From: Acetobacterium paludosum
GTDB lineage: Bacteria; Bacillota; Clostridia; Eubacteriales; Eubacteriaceae
Assembly (NCBI RefSeq): GCF_008086595.1
Contig: NZ_RXYA01000009.1
Span: forward strand, 62,001-126,000
Direction: 5' to 3'
DNA: 64,000 bases
The position numbers and the translations under genes were made by a program. Each line of letters begins with the position of its first letter. Position 1 is the stretch's first letter. Below are positions 46,613 through 56,300 of this stretch, one piece after another. A model generated the notes under the pieces. That model was given only the letters and a program-made list of their open reading frames with translations. It was not told the DNA's origin and searched no databases.

Positions 46613-46634
46613 CGCCTACACCTCCTGATTTGCA

Positions 46635-46705
46635 CAAAATAAAAAAGCCACGAAAAAAAGCCTCGGTTTTCGAACCGAAAATTAGTCTTCATGACTTTGT
46701 ACCTA
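46635..46705 (-). promoter_or_regulatory. Leader hairpin unit 1 (attenuator-like)
   Basis: On the minus strand TTTCGGTT/AACCGA forms a stem followed by GGCTTTTTTT, 25 bp before the ATPase ribosome binding site. It begins with ACAAAGTCATGAAGAC, identical to unit 2. Read as an open frame from that ATG it gives MKTNFRFENRGFFSWLF, in frame with no stop before the ATPase start region. Confidence 0.55.
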
Positions 46706-46756
46706 TGTATTTAATTGCTGATATCGATTTTTCATCTAAGTTTCAATATGTCTTGT

Positions 46757-46824
46757 ACAAACAAAAAAAGCCACAAAAACAATTTTCAGTTTTCGAACTG
46801 AAATTTTGTCTTCATGACTTTGTA
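46757..46824 (-). promoter_or_regulatory. Leader hairpin unit 2 (attenuator-like)
   Basis: About 121 bp upstream of unit 1 with the same plan: ACAAAGTCATGAAGAC, then a TTTCAGTT/AACTGAAA stem, then TTGTTTTTG and GGCTTTTTTT. The embedded frame is complete, MKTKFQFEN then TGA. Compensating C/T and A/G changes between the units preserve the stem. Confidence 0.55.
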
Positions 46825-46847
46825 TATACATGTATTGAATTGTTTAA

Positions 46848-46876
46848 ATTTTAACATATTCCAGTACTCTTGTCAA
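46848..46876 (-). promoter_or_regulatory. Promoter of the exporter-chelatase-importer operon
   Basis: On the minus strand a perfect TTGACA (46871-46876), a 17-bp spacer and TAAAAT (46848-46853) place the transcription start near 46841. Confidence 0.75.
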
Positions 46877-46963
46877 ATAAAAACATGTACTGTCCTTTAG
46901 CAATGACCTATCGAATTAATAGCCATGAAAATTGAGGCAGTTGCAATTTATTCTGATTTGTTA

Positions 46964-46992
46964 TTGACTTTTTCTATTATTTAATTTATACT
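46964..46992 (+). promoter_or_regulatory. Promoter of the Nik/Opp-type importer operon
   Basis: TTGACT (46964-46969), a 17-bp spacer and TATACT (46987-46992). It is back to back with the leftward promoter, the -35 boxes being 87 bp apart, leaving room for shared regulation. No known riboswitch was recognised in the leader. Confidence 0.75.
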
Positions 46993-47056
46993 CTACTCAA
47001 TGTGCATTTTGAAGGTGTACACAATCAACAAAAGAATGAAATTAATTGTTTGATGT

Positions 47057-47117
47057 AAAAGTCTGAAGACTTGCTTGCTCTCAGGAGTTAGGTAGGTCTT
47101 ATTTTTTTTCTTTTTTT
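47057..47117 (+). promoter_or_regulatory. Leader terminator with competing hairpin (putative attenuator)
   Basis: AAGAC at 47066 pairs with GTCTT at 47096-47100 through a long G-U-rich stem, followed by ATTTTTTTT: an intrinsic terminator about 70 nt after the predicted start and before the first gene. AAGTCT/AGACTT (47059-47072) forms a competing hairpin using the terminator's left arm. This is the layout of a riboswitch or attenuator. Confidence 0.6.
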
Positions 47118-47162
47118 ATAAAATAACTTACTTTGAAAATTACTCCAGAAAGGTTGTTGATC

Positions 47163-48101
47163 TTGAAAAAAATATTATCAATTACTGGTTTAACTATCGA
47201 CTCACAATTAATGCATGGAAGCCATCGAATTGTAAACGATTTATCTTTTGAACTTGAACAGGGTGAGACGCTCGCAATTGTTGGTGAAAGTGGCTGTGGT
47301 AAAACGATGACCGCATTGTCAATTTTTGGGTTGCTTCCTGAAAATTGTACTGCATCCGGCACGGTGACTTTTGATGATTGTAATCTTTTATCCCTTCGCG
47401 AAAAAGAATTAAGCCGGATGCGTGGTATTGATTTTGTCTTAATCCCTCAAAGTGGTGCAGATTTTCTCAATCCGGGATTAAAAGTACGAACCCAAATTTA
47501 TGAAACCTTAAAAAGGACCGGAATAAAAGATAAACGCATTCTGGAAAAAACAGCCTGTGATTTACTAAACAGCGTTTCTTTTCAAAATCCTGATTCTATT
47601 ATGAACAAATATCCTTTTCAACTTTCCGGTGGCATGGCGCAACGTGTCGTTTTGGCCATGGGCTTGACTTTTTCTCCTAAATTGGTGATATCCGATGAAC
47701 CCACCAGGGGGATTGATTCAAACACAAGCATGGCCTATTTAAAAGAACTTACTTCGGTGTTCAGTGATTCTGGAATCGTTATTATCACCCATGATATTTC
47801 TGTTGCCGACTATTGCAAAAATATTTTTATAATGTACGCCGGTGAATGTATGGAATATGGAGATTGTACAAGAATATTAAACAATCCTTCTCATCCCTAT
47901 ACTAAGAGCCTGATCGCTGCTCTTCCAATTAATGGTTTTTCCCTGAATTCACGCAAAGCTTCAATTCCTCAGGATTTTTTGAATACCGGCTGCACCTTTT
48001 ATCCCCACTGTCCGCAATCAACAAAAAAGTGTCAAACCGATAAACCGGAAAAACAGATCATTGATCAGACAAAGGTTTGGTGTCATCATGTTAAAAGTTG
48101 A
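47163..48101 (+). CDS. Nickel/peptide-type ABC importer ATPase (NikD/DppD-like)
   Basis: The start TTG at 47163 (MKKILSITGL) is chosen because AGAAAGG lies about nine bases upstream and it matches the usual N-terminus. The 312-residue ATPase has Walker A GESGCGKT, LSGGMAQR, Walker B LVISDEP and ITHDISVA. The C-terminal oligopeptide/nickel domain has CTFYPHCP and CQTDKPE cysteines that bind an Fe-S cluster in some relatives. It is first of five genes coding for a complete TC 3.A.1.5 importer. Nickel, cobalt, a metallophore or peptides are possible substrates; nickel chaperones in the same window favour a metal. Confidence 0.9.
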   Translation: MKKILSITGLTIDSQLMHGSHRIVNDLSFELEQGETLAIVGESGCGKTMTALSIFGLLPENCTASGTVTFDDCNLLSLREKELSRMRGIDFVLIPQSGADFLNPGLKVRTQIYETLKRTGIKDKRILEKTACDLLNSVSFQNPDSIMNKYPFQLSGGMAQRVVLAMGLTFSPKLVISDEPTRGIDSNTSMAYLKELTSVFSDSGIVIITHDISVADYCKNIFIMYAGECMEYGDCTRILNNPSHPYTKSLIAALPINGFSLNSRKASIPQDFLNTGCTFYPHCPQSTKKCQTDKPEKQIIDQTKVWCHHVKS

Positions 48102-48786
48102 AAACATTTCCAAAGATTTTAAAGTTGGTTTTCGAAAAAAAACTGAAAAGATTCTTGATGACATCAGTTTTTATATTAAACCAAAAGAAGTTGTCAGCAT
48201 TACCGGAAACAGCGGGTCAGGAAAATCAACCATTGCCCGCATTATCAGCGGCACGATCAAGCCCGACCAGGGAAATATTTTCTATCGGGGAAATCTTCTT
48301 ATCAGCCCCAACCAGTCTTTTTCAACTGAATACCGAAAGGATATCCAATTGATCCCTCAACAGCCTTTTTTATCCCTTGATCCCAAGCAGAAGGTCGGGG
48401 ATGCCATCGCCGAAACGATACTAGCCCATGGTCTTTCCCCTTCCAAAAAAGAAGCTGCCCAACAAGTTAATGCCTTATTAGAACAGGTCTGGTTACCATG
48501 CCAACTGGCAAATCGTTATCCGTCGCAAATTTCAGGAGGGCAAGCCCAACGGATCGTAATAGCGAAAGCTTTAGCACTTAATCCCAAATTACTTATAGCC
48601 GACGAATCAACCTCTATGCTAGATATTCTTGCTCAGGCTCAGATTATCCAAATATTGCTGAATCTCATGACAAAATATGGTTTATCAATTCTTTTTATCT
48701 CTCATGATAAACCACTTGTACAAGCTTTTTCTAATCGTATTTATCACCTCTCTGAGGGAAAACTAATTCTACAAAATAAGGAGTGA
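48088..48786 (+). CDS. Nickel/peptide-type ABC importer ATPase (NikE/DppF-like)
   Basis: The ATG at 48088 (MLKVENISKDF) overlaps the end of the previous gene by 14 bp. The 232-residue ATPase has Walker A GNSGSGKS, ISGGQAQR, Walker B LLIADES and ISHDKPL. It lacks the long C-terminal oligopeptide domain and is the shorter partner of the pair, as in NikE. It is followed six bases after its stop by the binding-lipoprotein gene. Confidence 0.9.
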   Translation: MLKVENISKDFKVGFRKKTEKILDDISFYIKPKEVVSITGNSGSGKSTIARIISGTIKPDQGNIFYRGNLLISPNQSFSTEYRKDIQLIPQQPFLSLDPKQKVGDAIAETILAHGLSPSKKEAAQQVNALLEQVWLPCQLANRYPSQISGGQAQRIVIAKALALNPKLLIADESTSMLDILAQAQIIQILLNLMTKYGLSILFISHDKPLVQAFSNRIYHLSEGKLILQNKE

Positions 48787-48792
48787 AAGAAA

Positions 48793-50373
48793 ATGAAAAA
48801 TTTAAAAATATCTCTATCCATCATCGTGGCAATCTGTCTTTTTGCAATTGGCTTTACCGGTTGTTCCACCCAAAAAACAATCGACTCCATGGTTATTGGA
48901 ACCACCATGGATATTCAATCCATTTCACGTAGCGATTATTATTACAATGTTCTTTCTGGAACACTGACGCATCTGGCCTTAGTGCGTCTAGACGAAAATA
49001 ATGAGATTCAGCCGATGATGGCCGAATATTCCACGGCTGATAACGGAAAAACCTGGACTTTTGTCCTTAAAGACGGTCTTAAATGGGATGATGGTGAAAA
49101 GGTTACCGCTGAAGATGTGAAATTCACCATTGAATATCTTGATAAGATGGAAAATGCTGGCAGAATGGATAAGCTTGAAGCCATCAATATTGTGAACGAC
49201 CAAACCATCCAATTGGTTTATAAAACCGCCAATATTCGAGCTTTAAACGATTTAACGACGCTTCGCATTATTCCCAAACATATTTTTGAAAATGTCACTG
49301 ATTATGCCGGTTTTAAAGATGATGCTGCCGCCATTGGCTGCGGGCCCTATAAATTTGTTCGCTTCGATGCCGATGCCGGAGTATTGGAATTTGAAGCCAA
49401 TCCGGATTATATTGGCGGTAAACCCAATATAAAAACCATTAATGTCAAGCTCTTCAAAAATACCGATACCATGTACATGGCGTTAAAAGCCGAAGAAATT
49501 GGAATGGTCTATTTCTACGCAGGGGGTATTGACCCCAGTGCTGCTGCAGACTTGAAAAGCAGCGGTAATATTACCCTTACCGAAGTTCAGGACACCAGTA
49601 ATCCGCTTGTATTGATATTTAACAACGAAAAAACACCGGTCAATTCATTACCGGTTCGTCAGGCCATTGCCAAGGGAATTGACTATGAAAAATGTCGTGA
49701 ACTTTTTGGTTCTGAATACAGTATTCCTTCAAATTACGGCTTCATTCCAAAAAGCAATGAAGGTTATATCGACACAGCGGCATTAAAACTGGACATTGAT
49801 GGCGCTAAAAAAATTCTCTCTGATGCTGGCGCTATCGACTCCAATGGCGACGGTATCCTGGAGATCAACGGAACTCCTCTGGATTTGGAAATTCTCGTTC
49901 GCACCGACAAACCTGTTTATGCGCGAGTTGGCGAACTTCTTCAGTCAAATCTTAAGGCGATTGGTATCAATGTTATTTTAAATAGTGTTGACGTTCCAAC
50001 TTTCCGATCCATGACTGAAACGGAACACACCGACGTCAGTATGCTTTCACGTTTTACCTCTTTCGGCATGAACATGGGAGCCGGTATGAGTACTTCTTAT
50101 CTGGATGGACGTCTTAAAAGCAATGCCCAGGGACAGATAATGGATCCGGCTTTTGCCTCGATTGTCGACAAACTCAAAGCTGCAACAACGATGGCAGAAT
50201 ATGATCAAGCCGCCAAAGAATGTCAGGAATATTATGCCGGAAGTGTTCCCGCAATTGCTCTTTACTGGGATGTCTATCTGCAAGCCTATAACAGTAAATA
50301 TGATAACTTTACAATCGATGGTACCTTTGGAATTGTCAACCAGCAAACCTGGTATTCGATTTCCCAAAAATAA
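48793..50373 (+). CDS. Nickel/peptide-type substrate-binding lipoprotein (NikA/OppA-like)
   Basis: This 526-residue SBP_bac_5 protein has a lipobox (GFTGCST, Cys24) and family motifs MMAEYSTADNGKTWTFVLKDG and VTAEDVKFTIEYLD. The mature protein is the usual size. It should capture ligand outside the membrane for the NikB/NikC-type permeases. A ribosome binding site AAGGAG precedes ATG. A strong hairpin after the gene likely raises its mRNA over that of the permeases. Ligand specificity cannot be read; conserved heme- or metallophore-contact residues were not evident. Confidence 0.9.
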   Translation: MKNLKISLSIIVAICLFAIGFTGCSTQKTIDSMVIGTTMDIQSISRSDYYYNVLSGTLTHLALVRLDENNEIQPMMAEYSTADNGKTWTFVLKDGLKWDDGEKVTAEDVKFTIEYLDKMENAGRMDKLEAINIVNDQTIQLVYKTANIRALNDLTTLRIIPKHIFENVTDYAGFKDDAAAIGCGPYKFVRFDADAGVLEFEANPDYIGGKPNIKTINVKLFKNTDTMYMALKAEEIGMVYFYAGGIDPSAAADLKSSGNITLTEVQDTSNPLVLIFNNEKTPVNSLPVRQAIAKGIDYEKCRELFGSEYSIPSNYGFIPKSNEGYIDTAALKLDIDGAKKILSDAGAIDSNGDGILEINGTPLDLEILVRTDKPVYARVGELLQSNLKAIGINVILNSVDVPTFRSMTETEHTDVSMLSRFTSFGMNMGAGMSTSYLDGRLKSNAQGQIMDPAFASIVDKLKAATTMAEYDQAAKECQEYYAGSVPAIALYWDVYLQAYNSKYDNFTIDGTFGIVNQQTWYSISQK

Positions 50374-50389
50374 GCACTGTTTTTTCAGT

Positions 50390-50421
50390 AGAAAGAGCTG
50401 TTTTTCAGCTCTTTCTAACTT
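50390..50421 (+). terminator. Intra-operon hairpin after the binding-protein gene
   Basis: AGAAAGAGCTG (50390-50400) and CAGCTCTTTCT (50406-50416) form a perfect 11-bp stem followed by AACTTTTT. It is probably a partial terminator that sets binding protein above permease expression. Confidence 0.7.
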
Positions 50422-50445
50422 TTTAATAAAATCACGGAGGTTAAA

Positions 50446-51429
50446 ATGAGTGATATAACCAAAAAAATCATATCCAGTATTCTCTGCCTGGCAGCCATTA
50501 TTATCATAAACTTCTTTCTTCCGCGATTAATGCCTGGTGATCCAGTTTTAATGCTCACCGGTCAGAATGAAGAATCTATTTCTGCTGCCCAATATCAAAG
50601 CTTTGAAGAGAAATTGGGAATTAATTATCCCGTCAGCATCCAATTCAAAAACTATCTTGTCAATCTTTTCAGCGGTGATTTGGGTTACTCGTATCATTAT
50701 AATGATACGGTCGCCAATCTGATGAAAAATCGTATTCCCAACACGCTTCAGCTCGCGATCCCCAGCATTCTTCTGGCTTCAATTCTCGGGATGTTTCTTG
50801 GCTGCACCATGGGATATACAAAAAAACAACGTTTGGACAAAAGTGTGACAACTGCTTTTATTATTATTAATGCTATTCCTTCTTTTTTACTGGCCATGGT
50901 CATTGTAACTTTTTTTGCCTTTAAACTTCGACTCTTTCCTTTAGGAGGATTAAATTCAATTGTGGTACCACATCATGCAATTCTGGCCTTTGGCGATCGC
51001 ATTAAACATCTGATTCTTCCAATTTCAACCATTGTTCTTTTAAGTCTTCCACCTAAATATATGATGGTTCGCAACACCGTTAAAAGCGCTACAAAAGAAA
51101 AATATGTTCTATATGCAAAAGCAAGAGGCATCAGCAGCTTTCGCATAAAATTTGTCCATATTTTCAAAAATGTTTGTCCACCCTTTATTACCCTCGTCGG
51201 TCTAAATCTCGCCTTTGTGATTTCCGGATCCATGATTACCGAAATTATTTTTTCAATCAACGGAATGGGTGAACTTCTTTACGAAGCAGCAATCTATCGA
51301 GATTTTCCAACCCTTCAGGGGTGCTTTTTCATTATCTCAATTATCGTCATTTTAGCTAACATCCTCACGGACATTACCTGTGTAATGGTCGATCCTAAGC
51401 AAAGGTTTGGTTTTTATGAAAGCAATTAA
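50446..51429 (+). CDS. Nickel/peptide-type permease 1 (NikB/DppB-like)
   Basis: This 327-residue permease has about six membrane segments. It shows the N-terminal family pattern (FFLPRLMPGDPVLMLTG) and the EAA loop (YAKARGISSFRIKFVHIFKN). ACGGAGG precedes the ATG. With the next gene it forms the transmembrane heterodimer of the importer. Confidence 0.92.
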   Translation: MSDITKKIISSILCLAAIIIINFFLPRLMPGDPVLMLTGQNEESISAAQYQSFEEKLGINYPVSIQFKNYLVNLFSGDLGYSYHYNDTVANLMKNRIPNTLQLAIPSILLASILGMFLGCTMGYTKKQRLDKSVTTAFIIINAIPSFLLAMVIVTFFAFKLRLFPLGGLNSIVVPHHAILAFGDRIKHLILPISTIVLLSLPPKYMMVRNTVKSATKEKYVLYAKARGISSFRIKFVHIFKNVCPPFITLVGLNLAFVISGSMITEIIFSINGMGELLYEAAIYRDFPTLQGCFFIISIIVILANILTDITCVMVDPKQRFGFYESN

Positions 51430-52270
51430 ACGAACTTCTTTTAAAAAAGAATTTTATTCCCTATATTTTGGCATCATTATCATGATTGTTTTCCTATTAT
51501 GGTCAATACTACCGGGCATTTTTTCTCCCTACAATCCAAAGGAGATGTTTTCTCCCTGGCTAGCCATGTCCTTATCCCATCTTCTCGGCACAAATGATAT
51601 GGGCTATGATATTTTTTCAGAATTAATTTATGCTGCGTCCCGAACACTCTTCACAGGATTCTGCGCCGCTTTTGTTTCCCTGATTATCGGAACTACTTTA
51701 GGTACTTTATCTGGCTATTTAGAAGGCTGGGCTGGAGAAGGATTAGATTTTATCATTAATATATTTCTTCTCATTCCAACACTTCCAATGATGGTGGTTG
51801 TTGCTGCCTTTGTAGGGCCTGGAACTTTTAATATTATTTTGATTATTTCCCTTCTTGGCTGGTGTTCAACCGCCAGGGCTGTTCGTGCGAGAACAAAACA
51901 AATCAAACACTCACCCTTTGTAGAGGCTTTAACAATCTCAGGAATTTCTGAAAAACAAATTGTCTTGAAACACATTATCCCCAATCTTTCAGACGTTATT
52001 TTCGCAAAATATATTATGTCCGTCGCCAGCTGTATGCTCATGGAAGCAACCGTTAGCTTTATGGGCCTGGGCGATCCTACTCATGTTACCTGGGGAAGCA
52101 TGATCAATTTTGCTTTTTCCCGTGGCGGCTTTTCCCGTGGCGTATTAAATTGGTACTTACCTCCAGGAATATGCATTACCCTCTGTGTGCTTTCTTTCTA
52201 TTATATTAACAGTCATTTTGAAGAAAAATCAAAAATAGTTGTTAATGAAGAACAAAGCTATATGGATTAA
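51416..52270 (+). CDS. Nickel/peptide-type permease 2 (NikC/DppC-like)
   Basis: The ATG at 51416 overlaps the end of permease 1 by 14 bp. The 284-residue protein has six membrane segments, the DppC-type LLGTNDMGYDIFSELIY start, and an EAA-type loop (SGISEKQIVLKHIIPNLSD). It is last gene of the rightward operon and converges with the radical SAM gene; only 49 bp separate the stops and no strong terminator is visible there. Confidence 0.92.
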   Translation: MKAIKRTSFKKEFYSLYFGIIIMIVFLLWSILPGIFSPYNPKEMFSPWLAMSLSHLLGTNDMGYDIFSELIYAASRTLFTGFCAAFVSLIIGTTLGTLSGYLEGWAGEGLDFIINIFLLIPTLPMMVVVAAFVGPGTFNIILIISLLGWCSTARAVRARTKQIKHSPFVEALTISGISEKQIVLKHIIPNLSDVIFAKYIMSVASCMLMEATVSFMGLGDPTHVTWGSMINFAFSRGGFSRGVLNWYLPPGICITLCVLSFYYINSHFEEKSKIVVNEEQSYMD

Positions 52271-52319
52271 TTTTGAATGACGCTACCAATTTGTAATAAT
52301 GAGTGGATATTTAGCATTA

Positions 52320-53363
52320 TCAATTCCCCTGTTTTTGCCTGACCATATCAAAAGCCGTTTTCTTTAAAACGCAGTCCAGAGATTGCTCTTCTGTTATGAT
52401 ATTATTTACAATCAACCGCGAGGGGCATCCTCCGGGACAGATGGAATAATAGGAGCAATCACGACAATTGTCAGACATGATCTTTGCCAATGTAATGACC
52501 TTCATTTTCCCATATTTTATATTTCCCATAAAATATTCATACTTATCGATTAGCGAGCCGCAAGGATAAACATCTCCGTCCGGTAGGATAACAAATGAAC
52601 GCCCGCAGGCGGCATAGCAATAATCTTTAGCGCAGGATGAGCACTTCAGCCGATTCTTTGCTGCTTCGATTTCACGTAGTTTAACCCACCTGCCGGAGAG
52701 CCTAAAGAGTTCCTCAGATTTTCTCTGCATCCCTTTTAATGCCGTTGTCAGTTGTAAAGGTGACGCTTTTTCGACCAGACCGCTTTTGGCATTTCCCGCT
52801 TCCCGGATGAGATCCAGACCGATTCCCGGAACATTGCCCAGATAGAATGCAAAGGTTACCAGGTTCGGCAATTCAGAAACATTCTGCTTCGTGACAACAG
52901 CATTGATATTTGCCCGGATGCCTGCTTGCCCCAACAGCTTGATACCATTGACCGCTGCGTTTGTCTTGCCCCGCAGCTTCTCGTTTATCGCCGGGGGGCC
53001 GTCCAGGCTCACACCAACAGCAATTTTCATCTTTTTAATGCCGGTGGCAATCTCTGGAGTAATCAATGTGCCGTTTGTCTGCATTTGAAAAGCGACATCG
53101 TAGTCGTTCGATTTGGCATATTCAACCACTCGGCAAATCAAATCAACATTCAGCAGTGGCTCCCCTCCGGCAAACTGGACTTTCATCGAACAATCGGCGA
53201 AATAATCCAACGCCGCTTTGGCGGTTTCAAAATCCATATCCGCCCTTTTTTCCCAGGCAGCGGCGTAACAGTATTTACAGTTGAGATTGCACCGGCTGGT
53301 CGTCCATAAGACGATCAGCACTTTTTCTTTCAAAATAGCTTTTGCCTTCGTTTTTTTCAGCAC
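52320..53363 (-). CDS. Radical SAM/SPASM enzyme coupled to CobN2
   Basis: A 347-residue radical SAM protein with CxxxCxxC at C25/C29/C32 (RCNLNCKYC), the GGEPLL SAM motif, and SLDGPPAINEKLRG typical of SPASM enzymes. The C-terminal SPASM-like domain carries about ten cysteines (CSSCAKDYCYAACG, CGSL, NCRDCSYYSICPGGC, C) for two auxiliary [4Fe-4S] clusters. The GTG start at 53363 overlaps the CobN2 stop by 7 bp, so translation is coupled. SPASM enzymes modify peptides, but NirJ and the Ahb proteins act on tetrapyrroles. With no peptide substrate gene nearby, a tetrapyrrole role is plausible but inferred. Confidence 0.87.
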   Translation of the reverse strand: MLKKTKAKAILKEKVLIVLWTTSRCNLNCKYCYAAAWEKRADMDFETAKAALDYFADCSMKVQFAGGEPLLNVDLICRVVEYAKSNDYDVAFQMQTNGTLITPEIATGIKKMKIAVGVSLDGPPAINEKLRGKTNAAVNGIKLLGQAGIRANINAVVTKQNVSELPNLVTFAFYLGNVPGIGLDLIREAGNAKSGLVEKASPLQLTTALKGMQRKSEELFRLSGRWVKLREIEAAKNRLKCSSCAKDYCYAACGRSFVILPDGDVYPCGSLIDKYEYFMGNIKYGKMKVITLAKIMSDNCRDCSYYSICPGGCPSRLIVNNIITEEQSLDCVLKKTAFDMVRQKQGN

Positions 53364-56300
53364 TCTTCTGCAACTCCTTCCATTTCAAGGTATAACTTTT
53401 TCAGTTGCTCCACCATTTCGTCATCGGCCTCCCACATATCCCGTTGCACGGCTTCCAGTAGGCGTTCAGTAATATTCTGAAGCGCCCAGGGATTAGCTGC
53501 CTTCAACCACTCTGAAAATTCCGGATCGAGGGCAAATTTTTTCGCCAGTTCCTCGTAAAGCTGATCATCCATCACCTGGGCTGTCACGTCCCAGCCAAAA
53601 ATATGATCCACAATCTGGGAAATATCGCCGGCGCCCTTGTAACCGTGCTCCTTCATGCCCGCGATCCATTTCGGATTGAAAACCCGGGATCTAAGTTCAA
53701 AGCGCGTTTCCTCGCTGACGGTTCGGGTTTTGATCCGCTCCGGATTGGAACTATCTCCAATCAGCCCGACCGGGTCTTCTCCCTTGAATGCGCGCACCGA
53801 GGCAATCATCCCGCCATGAAAAGAATAGAAATCATCACTGTCGATCATTTCGAATTCCCGGGAATCCAGATTCATGACCGCCGCATCCATCACCGACAAT
53901 CTTTTTTTGAACAACTCCGGCGCCTGTTTGCCATAGCTTTTCTGACTGTAAGCATAACCGCCCCAAGTCAGATAAATCTGGGCCAGATCATCCACGGTGT
54001 TCCATTGTTTCGTATCGATGATGTTGCAGACGCCGGCCCCATAGGCACCGGGTTTGCACCCGAATATCCGGTAACTGCTTTCCTCCCGGGCGCTGTCGTA
54101 ATCGATACCTTTTTCCAGCAGTTCCTCGATGTCTTTTCGGACATGCTTCGCGACAAAGTTCATCTCTGTCGGTTCATCCAGATCGGCGACAGCCAGCACC
54201 GCCCGGTCCAGTAGATCAACGAGATTCGGGAAAGTATCCCGGAACAGACCGCTGATGCGCGTCGTCACATCGATTCGCGGCCGGCCGAGCTCATCAAGCG
54301 GAATCACTTCCAGTTCCCTGACATAGGCATTCTGTTTCTGCCAAATGGGTCGGACTCCCAGCAGATAGAGGATCTCCGCTTCATCTTCGCCGCCGGTGCG
54401 CATGGTTGAGGTGCCGAAGACCACCATTCCCACATTCTCCGGATACTGTCCCTGCTCTTTTTGGTACTTTTCAAGCATGTCATCAGCCAGACGTTTGCCG
54501 GCTTCCCAGGCGGTTGGCGAAGGTACGGTCTGCGGGTCGATTGAATAGAAATTTCTGCCGGTCGGCAGAATATGCGCCATCCCCCGGCTTGGACTCCCAG
54601 TCGGTCCCGGTTTGATGAACTTACCGTCCAGACCGTCGGTGATCGCGGTCAGTTCATTCTGGCAGTCAGCAAGACGGGGAACCAGAAAGGTGCAGATATA
54701 AATTGCCACCTTTTGGATTTCTGAATCAACGCAGCCAAAAACCTGATTACAGACTGTATCAATCTGCTTTTTCGCAAAATCCGTTTTGGCTAAAACTTCG
54801 AGAAACGCGATGGATTTTGCATAAATATCTTCCAGCACATCGGCATTTGTCTTTCCATTTTTGTTAAGTTTCCCCCGGTTGTCAAGCAGTTCATCCAGGT
54901 CATAACCATCGAATCTGGCGATGGAACGTCGCAGCGACGGCGTTTCGCCATTGGGCAACTGGGTCATTGCCGACAACAGTTCGATCAACTTTGCACCCGT
55001 CGGTGCCGCTCCCAGCGTATGCAGTCCCGTTTTGATCTGCGTTTCTTTCAACTCACTCAGATAATCGTGCAGCTGCTCCAGAAATCCGTCGAAATCCGCA
55101 GGCTGAGCATCATCCCGATTGAGGTCCCGGTGCAGATTTATCGCCAGCACCTTTTCCCAGATGATTTTTTGCAGATAACCGAGCTTGCCGGGATCCATCG
55201 CCTTGCATTTGTAATAGTCCTGAAGCTGGGTTTCCAGCGCCGCTGTTTCATCGTAGAGTTCCGCCCGCGCCATCACCGGTATCATATGGTCGATGATACA
55301 GCAGTTGCTGCGCCGTTTGGCCTGAGTTCCTTCGCCCGGGTTGTTGATGATATAAATATACAGGTGCGGCAGATCTGCGATAGCGATGCGCGGATAGCAG
55401 GACTCGGACAGTCCCAGTGCTTTTCCCGGCAGCCATTCCAGTGAGCCGTGCATGCCGACATGAATGATAGCATCGGCTTTGAACACCTGGCGAATCCATT
55501 CGTAATAGGCATAGTAATTGTGGGGCATCGGCAGATCCGGGCTGTGATAGACGCTTTCGGGATTAAGGGTGTTGCCCCGCGGCGGCTGCATGCCGATAAA
55601 AATATTCCCGTTGATGATTCCCGGCACAGCCAGCTGCTCCTGATGACAGAAAAATTCACCTGGCGGCTGATCCCAGAATTCGGTCATTTCATCGCGCACT
55701 TTTGGTGTCAACTTTTTAAACCAGGTCTCATAAGCAGACTTTGAAATCGTATCAACCGCTTTTTTAACCATCTGCTCCGGCGCCGCCCATCTCAGATCGT
55801 TGGTCGTTTTCGACAGCAGTTCATCGATAATCGCCGTGCCGTTTTCGGGCATTGTCTCAAGATAATAGCCATTTTTCTTCAGCAGCTTCAGGATATTGGC
55901 AACGCTGTCTTTTGAATCCAGCCCGAAGGCGCTGCCGATGGTGTCGTTGCGCGGCGGATAATTGTGAAACAAGATGGCTACCTTCTTGTCTTTGTTTTCC
56001 AGATGCTTTAGTTTCGCCCAGTTCTCGGCAATGTCGGCAATGTGTCGGATGCCGTCCCCATCCGGTTGATGAACGACAATCCTGGCGCCGGTCAATGGAT
56101 CGCGGGTGCCTGAATCCGTAAATGCGCCAGCCAGCGTGATGATATTACCATCCATCTCCGGCAGGGCGGCGTTTGCAATCACATCCACCGGCGAAAGCCC
56201 CTGGGTCGAATCTTCCCAAAATTCTCTGTCTGTAAAGGCAACCATCGCTTTTAAAATCGGCACGCCAAAATCTGCTAAGACAGCATCAAGCGACTGATTT

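Noticed and set aside
46630-46854. 74-codon plus-strand frame in the divergent intergenic region
   Set aside because: It is read through the two duplicated hairpin units, has no ribosome binding site, and its repeated peptide simply mirrors the DNA repeat.
52271-52319. Shared terminator between the converging Nik-type and radical SAM genes
   Set aside because: The 49-bp gap contains no convincing stem followed by a T-run.
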